From contig DLPX01000089.1 of NCBI GenBank assembly GCA_002477475.1, positions 1 through 33,070 on the forward strand: a stretch of DNA of 33,070 bases, written 5' to 3'. Both the position numbers and the translations under genes were made by a program. This document shows positions 23,128 to 30,707 of this stretch, piece after piece. Below the pieces are notes generated by a model, which saw only the letters and a program-made list of their open reading frames with translations, searched no databases and was not told the DNA's origin. The DNA is from Proteobacteria bacterium UBA7447. GTDB taxonomy: Bacteria > Pseudomonadota > Gammaproteobacteria > Arenicellales > UBA868. The number at the start of each line of letters is the position of its first letter. Position 1 is the first letter of the stretch.

Positions 23128-25293
23128 TTGCACTACCGTATTTTTCCGACTTTCATCAAGGGTGCCGTATTCAACCGGTGTCGAGCAGGTATCGCGGCCG
23201 GATTACTGCTTGCGCTCATCGGAAGCGGTGTCAGCGCTTCCCTGCCGGCAGCTTCAACGCTGAGCGCCGAGCCGCATCACAACCAAACACTCAAATACGT
23301 CAACTATTTCATTGAACGGTACCACTACCGAAAAACCCGCCTCGATGATCCTCTGTCATCCCGTATTCTGGATCGCTATCTCGATGCTCTGGATGCCAAC
23401 CGTATTTATTTTCTGGCGGTGGACATTGAGTCGTTCGAAACGCTTCGATTTGAACTTGACGACTATCTTGGGTCGCATAATAGCGACCCGCTGTTTACCA
23501 TCTTCAACCGCTATCGAGACCGGATCATTGAAAGAATCGACTACGCGCTGGGGCGACTCAACCAACCGTTCGATTTCTCAGCCAATGAGGCTTACCCCTT
23601 TGACCGGACTGAAGCTCCCTGGGCAATAGATGGCGCCGCCCTGGACGACTTATGGCGACGGCGGGTCAAAAACGACTATCTGATCCTGAAACTCGAGGGC
23701 AAACCGCAGGAGGAAATCGCGGACACCCTTCGCGACCGATATCAGCAGCAGAAGCGGCGCATTCTGCAGATCTCCAGCCAGGATGTCTTTCAGACCATAC
23801 TTAATGCGTACATGTCGGCTATTGAACCGCATACGGGATACTTCTCGCCTCGGGCAACGGAGAATTTCAAGATCCGCATGAGCCTGTCTCTGGAGGGTAT
23901 CGGTGCTGTGCTGCAATCACAGAATGAATTCACCGTCGTTCAGCGTGTTGTTCCAGGCGGTCCCGCAGAGGTCGAAGGCAGTTTACGTGCGGGTGATCGA
24001 ATAGTCGGCGTTGGCCAGGGCAACGGTGATCCTGTCGTGGATGTGATCGGCTGGCGTCTGGATGATGTGGTCGATCTGATTCGAGGCCCAAAAGGCTCCA
24101 TCGTCCGTCTGCAGATCCGGCCTGACCCCAAGACCGGGAAAAGTGAGTCGCGTATCCTGGCGCTCACCCGCGACCAAATCAAGCTAGAGGAGCAAGCGGC
24201 GCAGAGCATGCTTTTGGAAGTTTCAGGCCCTGATCATATACAGCGCATTGGGGTAATTGATATCCCGACTTTCTATATAGACTTTGATGCGCGTTCACGC
24301 GGCGACGCCGATTATCGCAGCACTACCCGGGACGTACGTCGTCTGATCCAGGACCTTGAGCGCGAAGGAGTAAATGGCCTCATTGTTGACCTACGGGGCA
24401 ACGGGGGTGGCGCTCTTGCCGAGGCGACCGCGTTAACGGGCCTCTTTATTGATTCAGGACCTGTAGTGCAGGTACGTGACGCCCGCGGACGGACCAGTGT
24501 TAACCGGGATCCCGACAAGGGCATTGCCTATGCCGGACCGCTCGCGGTTATCGTGGATCGCAACAGCGCCTCGGCTTCGGAGATTTTCTCAGGGGCGATA
24601 CAGGATTATCGACGCGGCATCATCATCGGAGAACCTACCTACGGGAAAGGAACCGTACAGAATCTCATCAACCTTGACCCCTACTCCGAAGATCAAGAGC
24701 AGCCCCTCGGTCAGTTGAAACTCACCATTGCGCAGTTCTTCCGGATAAACGGCGAGAGCACCCAGCATCGGGGTATCGTGCCAGATTTCGTGCTACCGGG
24801 TGTCGAGCCCGATCTCCCCTATGGGGAAAAGGCGCTCGACAATGCCCTGCCCTTTGCGCAAATTGGCGCGGCGGCGTTTTCTCGATTTTCGGACTCTGCG
24901 CTGGACTTACAACGGCTCCGCGAAGCTCACGACAGGCGGGTGGTGGATGATCCGGACTTCACCTACCTCGCCGGCCTTCGAGATCTCGACCGAGTATTAA
25001 CCCAGTCCCGGGAGGTTTCTCTACTAGAGAGTCAGCGCAAGGCTGAACGGGATCAAAGAGAAGAGACGCAACAGCGCATCTTCGAGACTTTGAAAGCAGC
25101 TCACGGCGTCAGTGATGATGCAGACGAACCGTTGCAGGACCTTCCTCGAGATGCGGTTCTGCTCGAATCAGCCCGCATCCTGACGGATCTGAGACTCGGG
25201 AACTTCGACAATCGGCTTGTCGTGCAGTTAGTGAAGAAAGACTCTACGCAGCTTTCCAGCGCAGCAAAAGATCACAACGCCGTCGGTCAATAA
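23128..25293 (+). CDS. prc: Carboxy-terminal processing (tail-specific) protease
   Basis: This periplasmic serine protease of about 721 residues (E. coli Prc 682) degrades or trims proteins from the C-terminus. It has an N-terminal signal peptide with a basic stretch and the core AGIAAGLLLALIGSG, a helical domain, a PDZ domain around LRAGDRIVGVGQGNG, then the S41 protease domain and a charged C-terminal region. The catalytic residues by alignment to Prc are Ser482 in NSASASEIFSGA, Asp493 and Lys507 in EPTYGKGTVQN; GLIVDLRGNGGG precedes them. There is no ATG before the conserved region. I chose TTG at 23128 because it begins a normal signal peptide. A GTG at 23038 (with AAGG nearby) would overlap mtnA by 58 bp and add 30 residues unlike a signal peptide. 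It follows mtnA and may share its transcript. Confidence 0.92.
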   Translation: MHYRIFPTFIKGAVFNRCRAGIAAGLLLALIGSGVSASLPAASTLSAEPHHNQTLKYVNYFIERYHYRKTRLDDPLSSRILDRYLDALDANRIYFLAVDIESFETLRFELDDYLGSHNSDPLFTIFNRYRDRIIERIDYALGRLNQPFDFSANEAYPFDRTEAPWAIDGAALDDLWRRRVKNDYLILKLEGKPQEEIADTLRDRYQQQKRRILQISSQDVFQTILNAYMSAIEPHTGYFSPRATENFKIRMSLSLEGIGAVLQSQNEFTVVQRVVPGGPAEVEGSLRAGDRIVGVGQGNGDPVVDVIGWRLDDVVDLIRGPKGSIVRLQIRPDPKTGKSESRILALTRDQIKLEEQAAQSMLLEVSGPDHIQRIGVIDIPTFYIDFDARSRGDADYRSTTRDVRRLIQDLEREGVNGLIVDLRGNGGGALAEATALTGLFIDSGPVVQVRDARGRTSVNRDPDKGIAYAGPLAVIVDRNSASASEIFSGAIQDYRRGIIIGEPTYGKGTVQNLINLDPYSEDQEQPLGQLKLTIAQFFRINGESTQHRGIVPDFVLPGVEPDLPYGEKALDNALPFAQIGAAAFSRFSDSALDLQRLREAHDRRVVDDPDFTYLAGLRDLDRVLTQSREVSLLESQRKAERDQREETQQRIFETLKAAHGVSDDADEPLQDLPRDAVLLESARILTDLRLGNFDNRLVVQLVKKDSTQLSSAAKDHNAVGQ

Positions 25294-25313
25294 TTTTTCG
25301 AATTAACCCTCTG

Positions 25314-26585
25314 ATGGACTTTTCCCCATTCGGCCGCTTTCTTTCCTGTGGCTCAGGAATCCTGACCCTTATGGAGGATATTGAAAGCGCGGCCGCTGAC
25401 AGCGCTGAAATGCGGCTTCTCGGTGGAGGCAATCCCGCCCGCATTCCCGAGGTGCAGGCTCATTTCCGGCAGGCAATGCTCGACCTGCTTGCGGACGGCG
25501 AGCAATTCGAAAGGGTCACTGGAGAATACGACGGCGCAAGAGGTCACGCCCGGTTGATCAACGGGCTTGCGGCGCTGTTGAAATCCCAGTGTGGCTGGGA
25601 GGTTGGGCCCGAGAATATTGCGATCACCAACGGCAGTCAGAGTTCTTTTTATCTGCTGTTCAAGCTTTTTGCCGGAGACTTCGGGCAGGGCAAACACCGA
25701 AGGATCCTTTTGCCGCTTGCGCCAGAATACATCGGCTACGCTGACATTGGGATGGGCACCGATTTTTTTCACGCCTACCGGCCCTCTATCACGTTTGTCG
25801 GTGATCGGGGATTCAAGTATCACGTGGACTTTGATCGATTGGAAATCTCCGGCGACATAGGCGCCATCGCCGTTTCCCGTCCAACCAACCCCACAGGCAA
25901 TGTTCTGACAGATGAAGAGGTGCGCCAGCTTCGCGAACTCGCGCGCCATCATGAGATTCCGTTTATTCTGGATTCCGCATACGGTGGGCCCTTTCCAAAT
26001 ATTATCTTTCCTTCGGCGAGCAACCTCTGGGATAACAACACAATTGCCTGTCTAAGCCTCTCCAAACTCGGCCTCGCCGGCCTTCGCACCGGCATCATTG
26101 TGGCCAACGAACAGGTCATCCGCGCGGTCACCGCGGCCAACGCGATCGTGTCGCTTGCTCCTGGGAGCATGGGGCCAGCACTCGTCAGTGCGATGGTGGA
26201 AAACGGCAGTATTCTCGACCTGTCAGACAACGTTATCAGGCCCTACTACCGTGACAAGGTGCAACAAGCGGTGAGTTGGATCACCGATGCCATGGGCAAC
26301 TTGCCCTGCCGGGTGCACACTCCTGAAGGGGCGATATTTCTCTGGCTTTGGTTTGAGGATCTGCCGATTACCAGTGAGACCTTGTATCAACGCTTAAAAC
26401 GAAGAGGAGTGCTCGTGATCGCGGGAGAGCATTTCTTCCCGGGTATGCAGGATTCGTGGGCTCATCGTCATGAGTGCATCAGAATTTCATACGCACAAGA
26501 CACTGAGACCGTTCAATCAGGTATCGCAATCATCGGTGAGGAGGTGGCTCGCGCCTACCACGAAGGCGCTACCGGCAGATCCTGA
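25314..26585 (+). CDS. avtA: Valine-pyruvate aminotransferase
   Basis: This 423-residue PLP enzyme aligns along its length with E. coli AvtA, which transfers an amino group between valine or alanine and the keto acids pyruvate or ketoisovalerate. It shares the blocks LLGGGNPARIPE, NIALTNGSQS-like NIAITNGSQSSFYLLF, PLAPEYIGYAD, FKYHVDF and VSRPTNPTGNVLTDEE. The PLP lysine is Lys251 in SLSKLGLAGLR, and PEGAIFLWLWFEDLPIT lies near the C-terminus. It is a class I fold-type I aminotransferase of the cytoplasm. It begins 20 bp after the prc stop. The ATG at 25314 has no ribosome site, though MDFSPFG matches the E. coli N-terminus. It converges on the NUDIX gene with 12 bp between stops. It links pyruvate and L-alanine to valine metabolism. 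Confidence 0.95.
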   Translation: MDFSPFGRFLSCGSGILTLMEDIESAAADSAEMRLLGGGNPARIPEVQAHFRQAMLDLLADGEQFERVTGEYDGARGHARLINGLAALLKSQCGWEVGPENIAITNGSQSSFYLLFKLFAGDFGQGKHRRILLPLAPEYIGYADIGMGTDFFHAYRPSITFVGDRGFKYHVDFDRLEISGDIGAIAVSRPTNPTGNVLTDEEVRQLRELARHHEIPFILDSAYGGPFPNIIFPSASNLWDNNTIACLSLSKLGLAGLRTGIIVANEQVIRAVTAANAIVSLAPGSMGPALVSAMVENGSILDLSDNVIRPYYRDKVQQAVSWITDAMGNLPCRVHTPEGAIFLWLWFEDLPITSETLYQRLKRRGVLVIAGEHFFPGMQDSWAHRHECIRISYAQDTETVQSGIAIIGEEVARAYHEGATGRS

Positions 26586-26597
26586 TTCGAAACATAC

Positions 26598-27125
26598 TCA
26601 GCCGGGATTCGGGAGATTTCGGTAGGTTCTCCATATCAGGCAAAACACTCCGGATAGCGATGGGTCACCCGAATCAATCCAGTTGTCCAACTCGGCGGAG
26701 TCGAACCAGTCGCCGCCCGACATCTCCTGCTCGTTGAGCTTAAGGACCTGATCGGTTTCCACCCGATACACCCAGGCAAACTCCATACCGGTGACCGCGG
26801 TAGCATCCAGCTTAAAAAGCCGGGGCGGCACATGGTCGAGAACCAATCCCACCTCCTCTTCGATTTCTCGAACACAACAATCGTCATAACTTTCGCCCGC
26901 GTCCACGTGCCCTGCCACTGACGAGTCCCACATTCCGGGATTCTCCTGTTTGTGCAGACCCCGCTTTTGCAAAAACACCGCTCCCTCCCGGTTGAACACC
27001 AGCGCATGAATCGCCCGATGACGCAAACCCAGACGATGGATCTCATCCCGGCGGTCTTCACCGATAATCAAATCTGTCGAATCGACGACCGACAGGATTT
27101 CGGCATCCTCTGCTTGACGAGTCAA
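26598..27125 (-). CDS. NUDIX hydrolase (YfcD / isopentenyl-diphosphate isomerase-like)
   Basis: This protein of about 175 residues has a perfect NUDIX box, with Gly72, Glu78, Arg86, Glu87, Glu90, Glu91 and Gly93 in place (GHVDAGESYDDCCVREIEEE). The region LRHRAIHALVFNREGAVFLQKR before it, and PGMWDSSVAGHVDAGE, resemble the YfcD / IPP-isomerase-like branch. Members hydrolyse nucleoside or other diphosphates; the substrate here is unknown. No ATG lies before the conserved region. The TTG at 27125 overlaps the TGA of the choline dehydrogenase gene (TTGA), so translation is probably coupled. The frame remains open upstream inside that gene, but without family likeness. No clear ribosome site is seen at the TTG. 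Confidence 0.88.
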   Translation of the reverse strand: MTRQAEDAEILSVVDSTDLIIGEDRRDEIHRLGLRHRAIHALVFNREGAVFLQKRGLHKQENPGMWDSSVAGHVDAGESYDDCCVREIEEEVGLVLDHVPPRLFKLDATAVTGMEFAWVYRVETDQVLKLNEQEMSGGDWFDSAELDNWIDSGDPSLSGVFCLIWRTYRNLPNPG

Positions 27126-28831
27126 TGCTGTGGCGCCGAGCCAGGATCCAGGCGGCGCTGGGGCTGTCCCGTGCGCTGGGCCTCGCGCCAGGACGGATCG
27201 ATCCACACCGGCGCATCTGATGTCTGCAATGGCCTATTGCCGGCAATCAGGTCGGCCGCACGCTCAGCCACCATGATGGTCGGCGCATTGAGATTACCGT
27301 TGGTGATGGTTGGAAATATCGAAGAATCCACCACTCGGAGTTGATTTATCCCGCGCACGCAACAGTGCTCATCCAGCACCGCGGCAGGATCATCCTCGGC
27401 GCCCATCTTGCAGGTGCATGAGGGATGGTAGGCGCTCTCAACGCTTTGTCGGACCCATGCATCAACCTGAGCGTCAGTTTGCACTTCTTTGCCGGGCGCG
27501 ATTTCCTCGCCCCGGAACCGATCCATTGCAGACTGTCCGAGTATCTCGCGGGTCAATCGGATACACGCGCGCCAGTCCGCAATATCTTTTTGTGCAGTCA
27601 GGTAATTGAACAGGACTCTTGGATGCTGCCGGGGGTCATCAGACGCCACCGTTACCGATCCCCGACTGACCGGCTTGTTCGGACCGACATGGACCTGAAA
27701 GCCATGTCCGTCAAATGCGGCGCGGCCGTCGTACCGCATGGCCCCGGGCAAGAAGTGATATTGGATATCCGGCGACTTGACTCCCACAGCCGAACGGATG
27801 AACGCGCAGGATTCAAAGTGATTGGTTGCACCGAGTCCGGATTTGAGCAGCAGCCACTGCAACCCGATCATTCCTTTGCTGACCAGACCCAGGCGTGAGT
27901 TCAGGGATATCGGCTCCAGGCAACGGTACTGAAAATAGACTTCAAGATGATCCTGCAGATTCTGACCAACACCCTGAAGAGGGTGCGCTACCGGGATTCC
28001 GGCTGCCTCAAGTATCCCGGGAGAGCCAATGCCGGAACGCTGAAGCAAAGCAGGAGAGCCGATAGATCCTGCCGAGAGAATGACTTCTGCCCGAGCGAAT
28101 ATCTCAAAGTCATTACCGTCTTTTTGATAGGCTACGCCCACCGCGCGGTCACCTTCGAGCAGCACTTTGGTTACCAACGTGCCGCTGATCACTCTCAGAT
28201 TCTTTCGGTGGCGCACGGGCTTAAGGTAGGCGTGACTGGTTGATGCACGACGGCCCCCATCCACCGTCATATGCATTTGACCGAACCCTTCTTGCTGATA
28301 TCCGTTGTAGTCCTCAGTGGAGGGGTAACCTGCCTCAACCCCCGCATCGATAAACGCCCGATACAACGGGTTCAGTTTCATGTCATTTCCCGCGCAGACA
28401 CCGACCGGGCCGCTGCCCCCTCGATACTGATCTGCGCCGCGATACCAGGTCTCCGCGCGCTGGTAATAAGGCAGACAAGCAGCATAATTCCAACCGCCCG
28501 CGCCACTGGCTTCCCACTGATTGATATCCTCGGCATGTCCGCGAACATAGACCATCCCGTTAATCGAAGAAGAACCGCCAAGGCCCAATCCCCGGGGGCA
28601 GTCCATGACGCGCCCATCCAGACCGGGCTCCGCCTCAGTCTGGAATCCCCAGTTGAAGCGACGGGTATTCATCGGCAGGGAAAGCGCCGAAGGCATCTGC
28701 ACAATAATGCTTCGGTCACTGCCTCCCGCTTCAAGGAGCACCACATTTACTGAAGGATCTTCGCTCAGGCGCGCCGCAAGGACACATCCGGCGGAACCGG
28801 CACCGACAATCAGATAATCACAATCACGCAT
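27122..28831 (-). CDS. betA: Choline dehydrogenase-type GMC oxidoreductase
   Basis: This 569-residue FAD flavoprotein closely resembles BetA, which oxidises choline to betaine aldehyde and on to glycine betaine, an osmoprotectant. The FAD motif DYLIVGAGSAGCVLAARL is at the N-terminus. GMC signature blocks are PRGLGLGGSSSINGMVYVRG and GSIGSPALLQRSGIG. BetA-like segments include EDYNGYQQEGFG, NLQDHLEVYFQY, NHFESCAFIRS and IQYHFLP. The catalytic His469 is in AYHPSCTCKMG, with asparagines at 513 and 515 in GNLNAPT. About 35 residues after ADLIAGNRPL are polar and proline-rich. It is divergent from the HAD gene and followed by the coupled NUDIX gene. No betB, betI or choline transporter is nearby. 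Other alcohol or polyethylene glycol dehydrogenases share this fold, so the substrate is likely but not certain. Confidence 0.87.
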   Translation of the reverse strand: MRDCDYLIVGAGSAGCVLAARLSEDPSVNVVLLEAGGSDRSIIVQMPSALSLPMNTRRFNWGFQTEAEPGLDGRVMDCPRGLGLGGSSSINGMVYVRGHAEDINQWEASGAGGWNYAACLPYYQRAETWYRGADQYRGGSGPVGVCAGNDMKLNPLYRAFIDAGVEAGYPSTEDYNGYQQEGFGQMHMTVDGGRRASTSHAYLKPVRHRKNLRVISGTLVTKVLLEGDRAVGVAYQKDGNDFEIFARAEVILSAGSIGSPALLQRSGIGSPGILEAAGIPVAHPLQGVGQNLQDHLEVYFQYRCLEPISLNSRLGLVSKGMIGLQWLLLKSGLGATNHFESCAFIRSAVGVKSPDIQYHFLPGAMRYDGRAAFDGHGFQVHVGPNKPVSRGSVTVASDDPRQHPRVLFNYLTAQKDIADWRACIRLTREILGQSAMDRFRGEEIAPGKEVQTDAQVDAWVRQSVESAYHPSCTCKMGAEDDPAAVLDEHCCVRGINQLRVVDSSIFPTITNGNLNAPTIMVAERAADLIAGNRPLQTSDAPVWIDPSWREAQRTGQPQRRLDPGSAPQH

Positions 28832-28881
28832 AACGCTGATTATTTCACGTTTTGCCAGAGCTTAGCTTTGCCCGATGCTTT

Positions 28882-29664
28882 ATGAATACGCTACAGTGCG
28901 AGGCTATGGACAATCCCGTTATCAAAGTGGCAGATATCGTGGCACCCGCCCGTTGTGTGGTCTTCGACAAGGACGGAACCCTGATCGATTTCCACGCCAT
29001 CTGGGGGCCCAGACTCGCCAGAGGTGCCACGGCACTTGCTGAGGCCGCAGACCTTGGCGATGAGTTTCTGACGCACCTGTATCGTGCAGCGGGCTATGAC
29101 CCCGACAACGGCATGACATCGGGACAGGGGCCCCTTGCCACAGCGCCGCTGCACCAGTTCACAGTGATTGCGGCGAGCGTGGTTTATCAGCACGGCATTA
29201 TCTGGGACAGAGCGCTCGAACTCAGCCAAAACTACATCGGCGAGGCGATGACAACCAAACCCGCGGCAGGGGAAATCATTCCCAAAGGTGCCGTCACCCA
29301 ATCTCTGCAACGACTCAAGGACGCAGACATTCGGACCGCCATCGCCACCACTGACAATCGATCCGCGACCGAAGCGATGATCGGCACACTCGGTCTTGCA
29401 CCATTCTTTGCTGACATCAGGTGCGGTGACGACGCCGGTCCCGTCAAGCCCGATACCGCCGTTCTCGAAAACATTGCGATGGGGTTCAAGCTGACGGTTG
29501 CGGATCTCATCATGGTCGGTGACACGGTGAGTGATCTCGCGATGGCGCGCAAGGCAGGCGCTGCGCTTTGTGTTGGAGTGACGGGCGGCGCGGGCAGTGT
29601 TGCGCAGTTACAACCGCACGCTGACGTGCTGATTGAGGATATCGGACAGATCCGCCCTGCTTGA
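28882..29664 (+). CDS. HAD-superfamily phosphatase (phosphoglycolate phosphatase-like)
   Basis: This HAD hydrolase has about 260 residues. Motif I is VVFDKDGTLIDFH, with the nucleophile Asp29 and acid Asp31. A helical cap follows. Motif II is AIATTDN, motif III is the lysine in GPVKPDT, and motif IV is MVGDTVSDLAMARKAG. The order and spacing fit subfamily IA phosphatases such as phosphoglycolate phosphatase Gph or PPi phosphatases; the substrate is not clear. Two ATG starts compete: 28882 (used here) and 28906, which has GCGAGG close before it; a TTG at 28852 is also in frame. It is divergent from betA across about 50 bp and converges on the small phosphatase gene with 5 bp between stops. Confidence 0.87.
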   Translation: MNTLQCEAMDNPVIKVADIVAPARCVVFDKDGTLIDFHAIWGPRLARGATALAEAADLGDEFLTHLYRAAGYDPDNGMTSGQGPLATAPLHQFTVIAASVVYQHGIIWDRALELSQNYIGEAMTTKPAAGEIIPKGAVTQSLQRLKDADIRTAIATTDNRSATEAMIGTLGLAPFFADIRCGDDAGPVKPDTAVLENIAMGFKLTVADLIMVGDTVSDLAMARKAGAALCVGVTGGAGSVAQLQPHADVLIEDIGQIRPA

Positions 29665-29669
29665 GCAAA

Positions 29670-30194
29670 CTAGTCCGGCTGACGCAAAAAACGTTCCTGG
29701 GTGACGGACTCGATGGCACCTGGCCTTACAGCACGAACCCGGTGAATAGCAGTATCCGCATCATGGCCCGCCATCATCAGAAGCCGTGCCGCCACGGTTC
29801 CGGTTCGGCCCAGCCCGGCCGCGCAATGCAGCAGAATACGACCTCCCTGACTCACTAAACCAAACCACTGGCCCAATAGGGAGTCTTCTTCCGCCTCATC
29901 AGAGGGCGCTGAAAGATCCCTGATAGAATGATGCTGCCACTGAAATCTTCTTTCAAACTCTTTGGGCAGGTGGGCCACCCCCAGAACATCAAATTCATGC
30001 AGTTCAACAAGGGAGATCACCAAATCGGGCTGCCACTCGCTGACCATTGCCAGATCTTCGGAAAGATCTCTGGGGCGATGAACGCCATCATTATGCTGCT
30101 CAATCCGTCCGGGACAACAGCACATACCCACTACACCGCCGCCATCTCCCAGCGTAACCGTATTGATCTCCAAAGGCGCACCGGGGGACTGCAT
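29670..30194 (-). CDS. Dual-specificity / tyrosine phosphatase-like protein (CDKN3-like)
   Basis: This 174-residue protein carries the cysteine-phosphatase signature LLHCAAGLGRTGT, with nucleophile Cys124 and Arg130 in an HCx5R loop. A plausible general acid, Asp93, is in HHSIRDLSAPSDE, about 31 residues before the cysteine as in dual-specificity phosphatases. The N-terminal GVVGMCCCPGR, then RDLSEDLAMVSEWQPDLVISLVE, recalls the cyclin-dependent kinase inhibitor 3 type found in some bacteria. It may act on phosphoproteins or small phosphorylated metabolites; nothing in the sequence decides this. It starts 11 bp after the glyoxalase gene on the same strand and has no clear ribosome site, so it probably depends on coupling. 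Three successive cysteines at 25-27 are unusual. Confidence 0.85.
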   Translation of the reverse strand: MQSPGAPLEINTVTLGDGGGVVGMCCCPGRIEQHNDGVHRPRDLSEDLAMVSEWQPDLVISLVELHEFDVLGVAHLPKEFERRFQWQHHSIRDLSAPSDEAEEDSLLGQWFGLVSQGGRILLHCAAGLGRTGTVAARLLMMAGHDADTAIHRVRAVRPGAIESVTQERFLRQPD

Positions 30195-30205
30195 TAGAGA
30201 ATGAG

Positions 30206-30625
30206 TTACCAGGATCCCGTGTTAGACATGGATAGCCAAGGTTCGGCCGGAGGTAGAGCCTCACCTTTTTGCAGCAGTTCAACCGAGATGCCGTCCGGAG
30301 AACGGACAAAAGCCATACGGCCATCCCGTGGCGGACGGTTGATGACCACGCCCTCTGCCATCAAGTGCCGGCAGAGATCGTAGATGTCCTCTACCTCGTA
30401 GGCCAGGTGTCCAAAATTTCGCCCGCCGCCATAATCTTCTGGGTCCCAGTTAAAGGTTAACTCCACCTGGGCGGACTCATCACCAGGGGCCGCAAGAAAA
30501 ACATTCGTGAAGCGTCCTTTGGGCTCATCGTAGCGACGCAGTTCAACCAGACCCAGCTTTGCGCAGTAAAAATCCAGCGACGCATCAAGGTCCTTGACCC
30601 TGACCATGGTGTGAAGGTATTTCAT
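30206..30625 (-). CDS. gloA: Lactoylglutathione lyase (glyoxalase I)
   Basis: GloA converts the hemithioacetal of methylglyoxal and glutathione to lactoylglutathione. The 139-residue protein is a VOC-fold enzyme close in length to E. coli GloA (135). The four metal ligands are all present: His5 in LHTMVRV, Glu55 in VELTFNW, His73 in FGHLAYEV and Glu116 in ISVELLQ. DLDASLDFYCAKLGL and FVRSPDGISVELLQ match the family. The ATG at 30625 has AAGGAA 5 nt upstream. It is the first gene of a pair with the small phosphatase. An 82-bp gap with no visible gene separates it from ddl upstream. A methylmalonyl-CoA epimerase shares this fold, but the LHTM start and ELTFNW block mark glyoxalase I. Confidence 0.92.
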   Translation of the reverse strand: MKYLHTMVRVKDLDASLDFYCAKLGLVELRRYDEPKGRFTNVFLAAPGDESAQVELTFNWDPEDYGGGRNFGHLAYEVEDIYDLCRHLMAEGVVINRPPRDGRMAFVRSPDGISVELLQKGEALPPAEPWLSMSNTGSW

Positions 30626-30707
30626 ACGTTTCCTTGTTTTCTGTTGTCCTGCGTTTCTGCCGGTGTGCTTGTCTACTTTGCCACAGCGACTCGCCAGGGC
30701 TGCTTTC

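Noticed and set aside
30206..30625. VOC-fold gene as the missing methylmalonyl-CoA epimerase
   Set aside because: Length, the LHTM start, the ELTFNW block and all four metal ligands match glyoxalase I, and it is far from the mutase operon.
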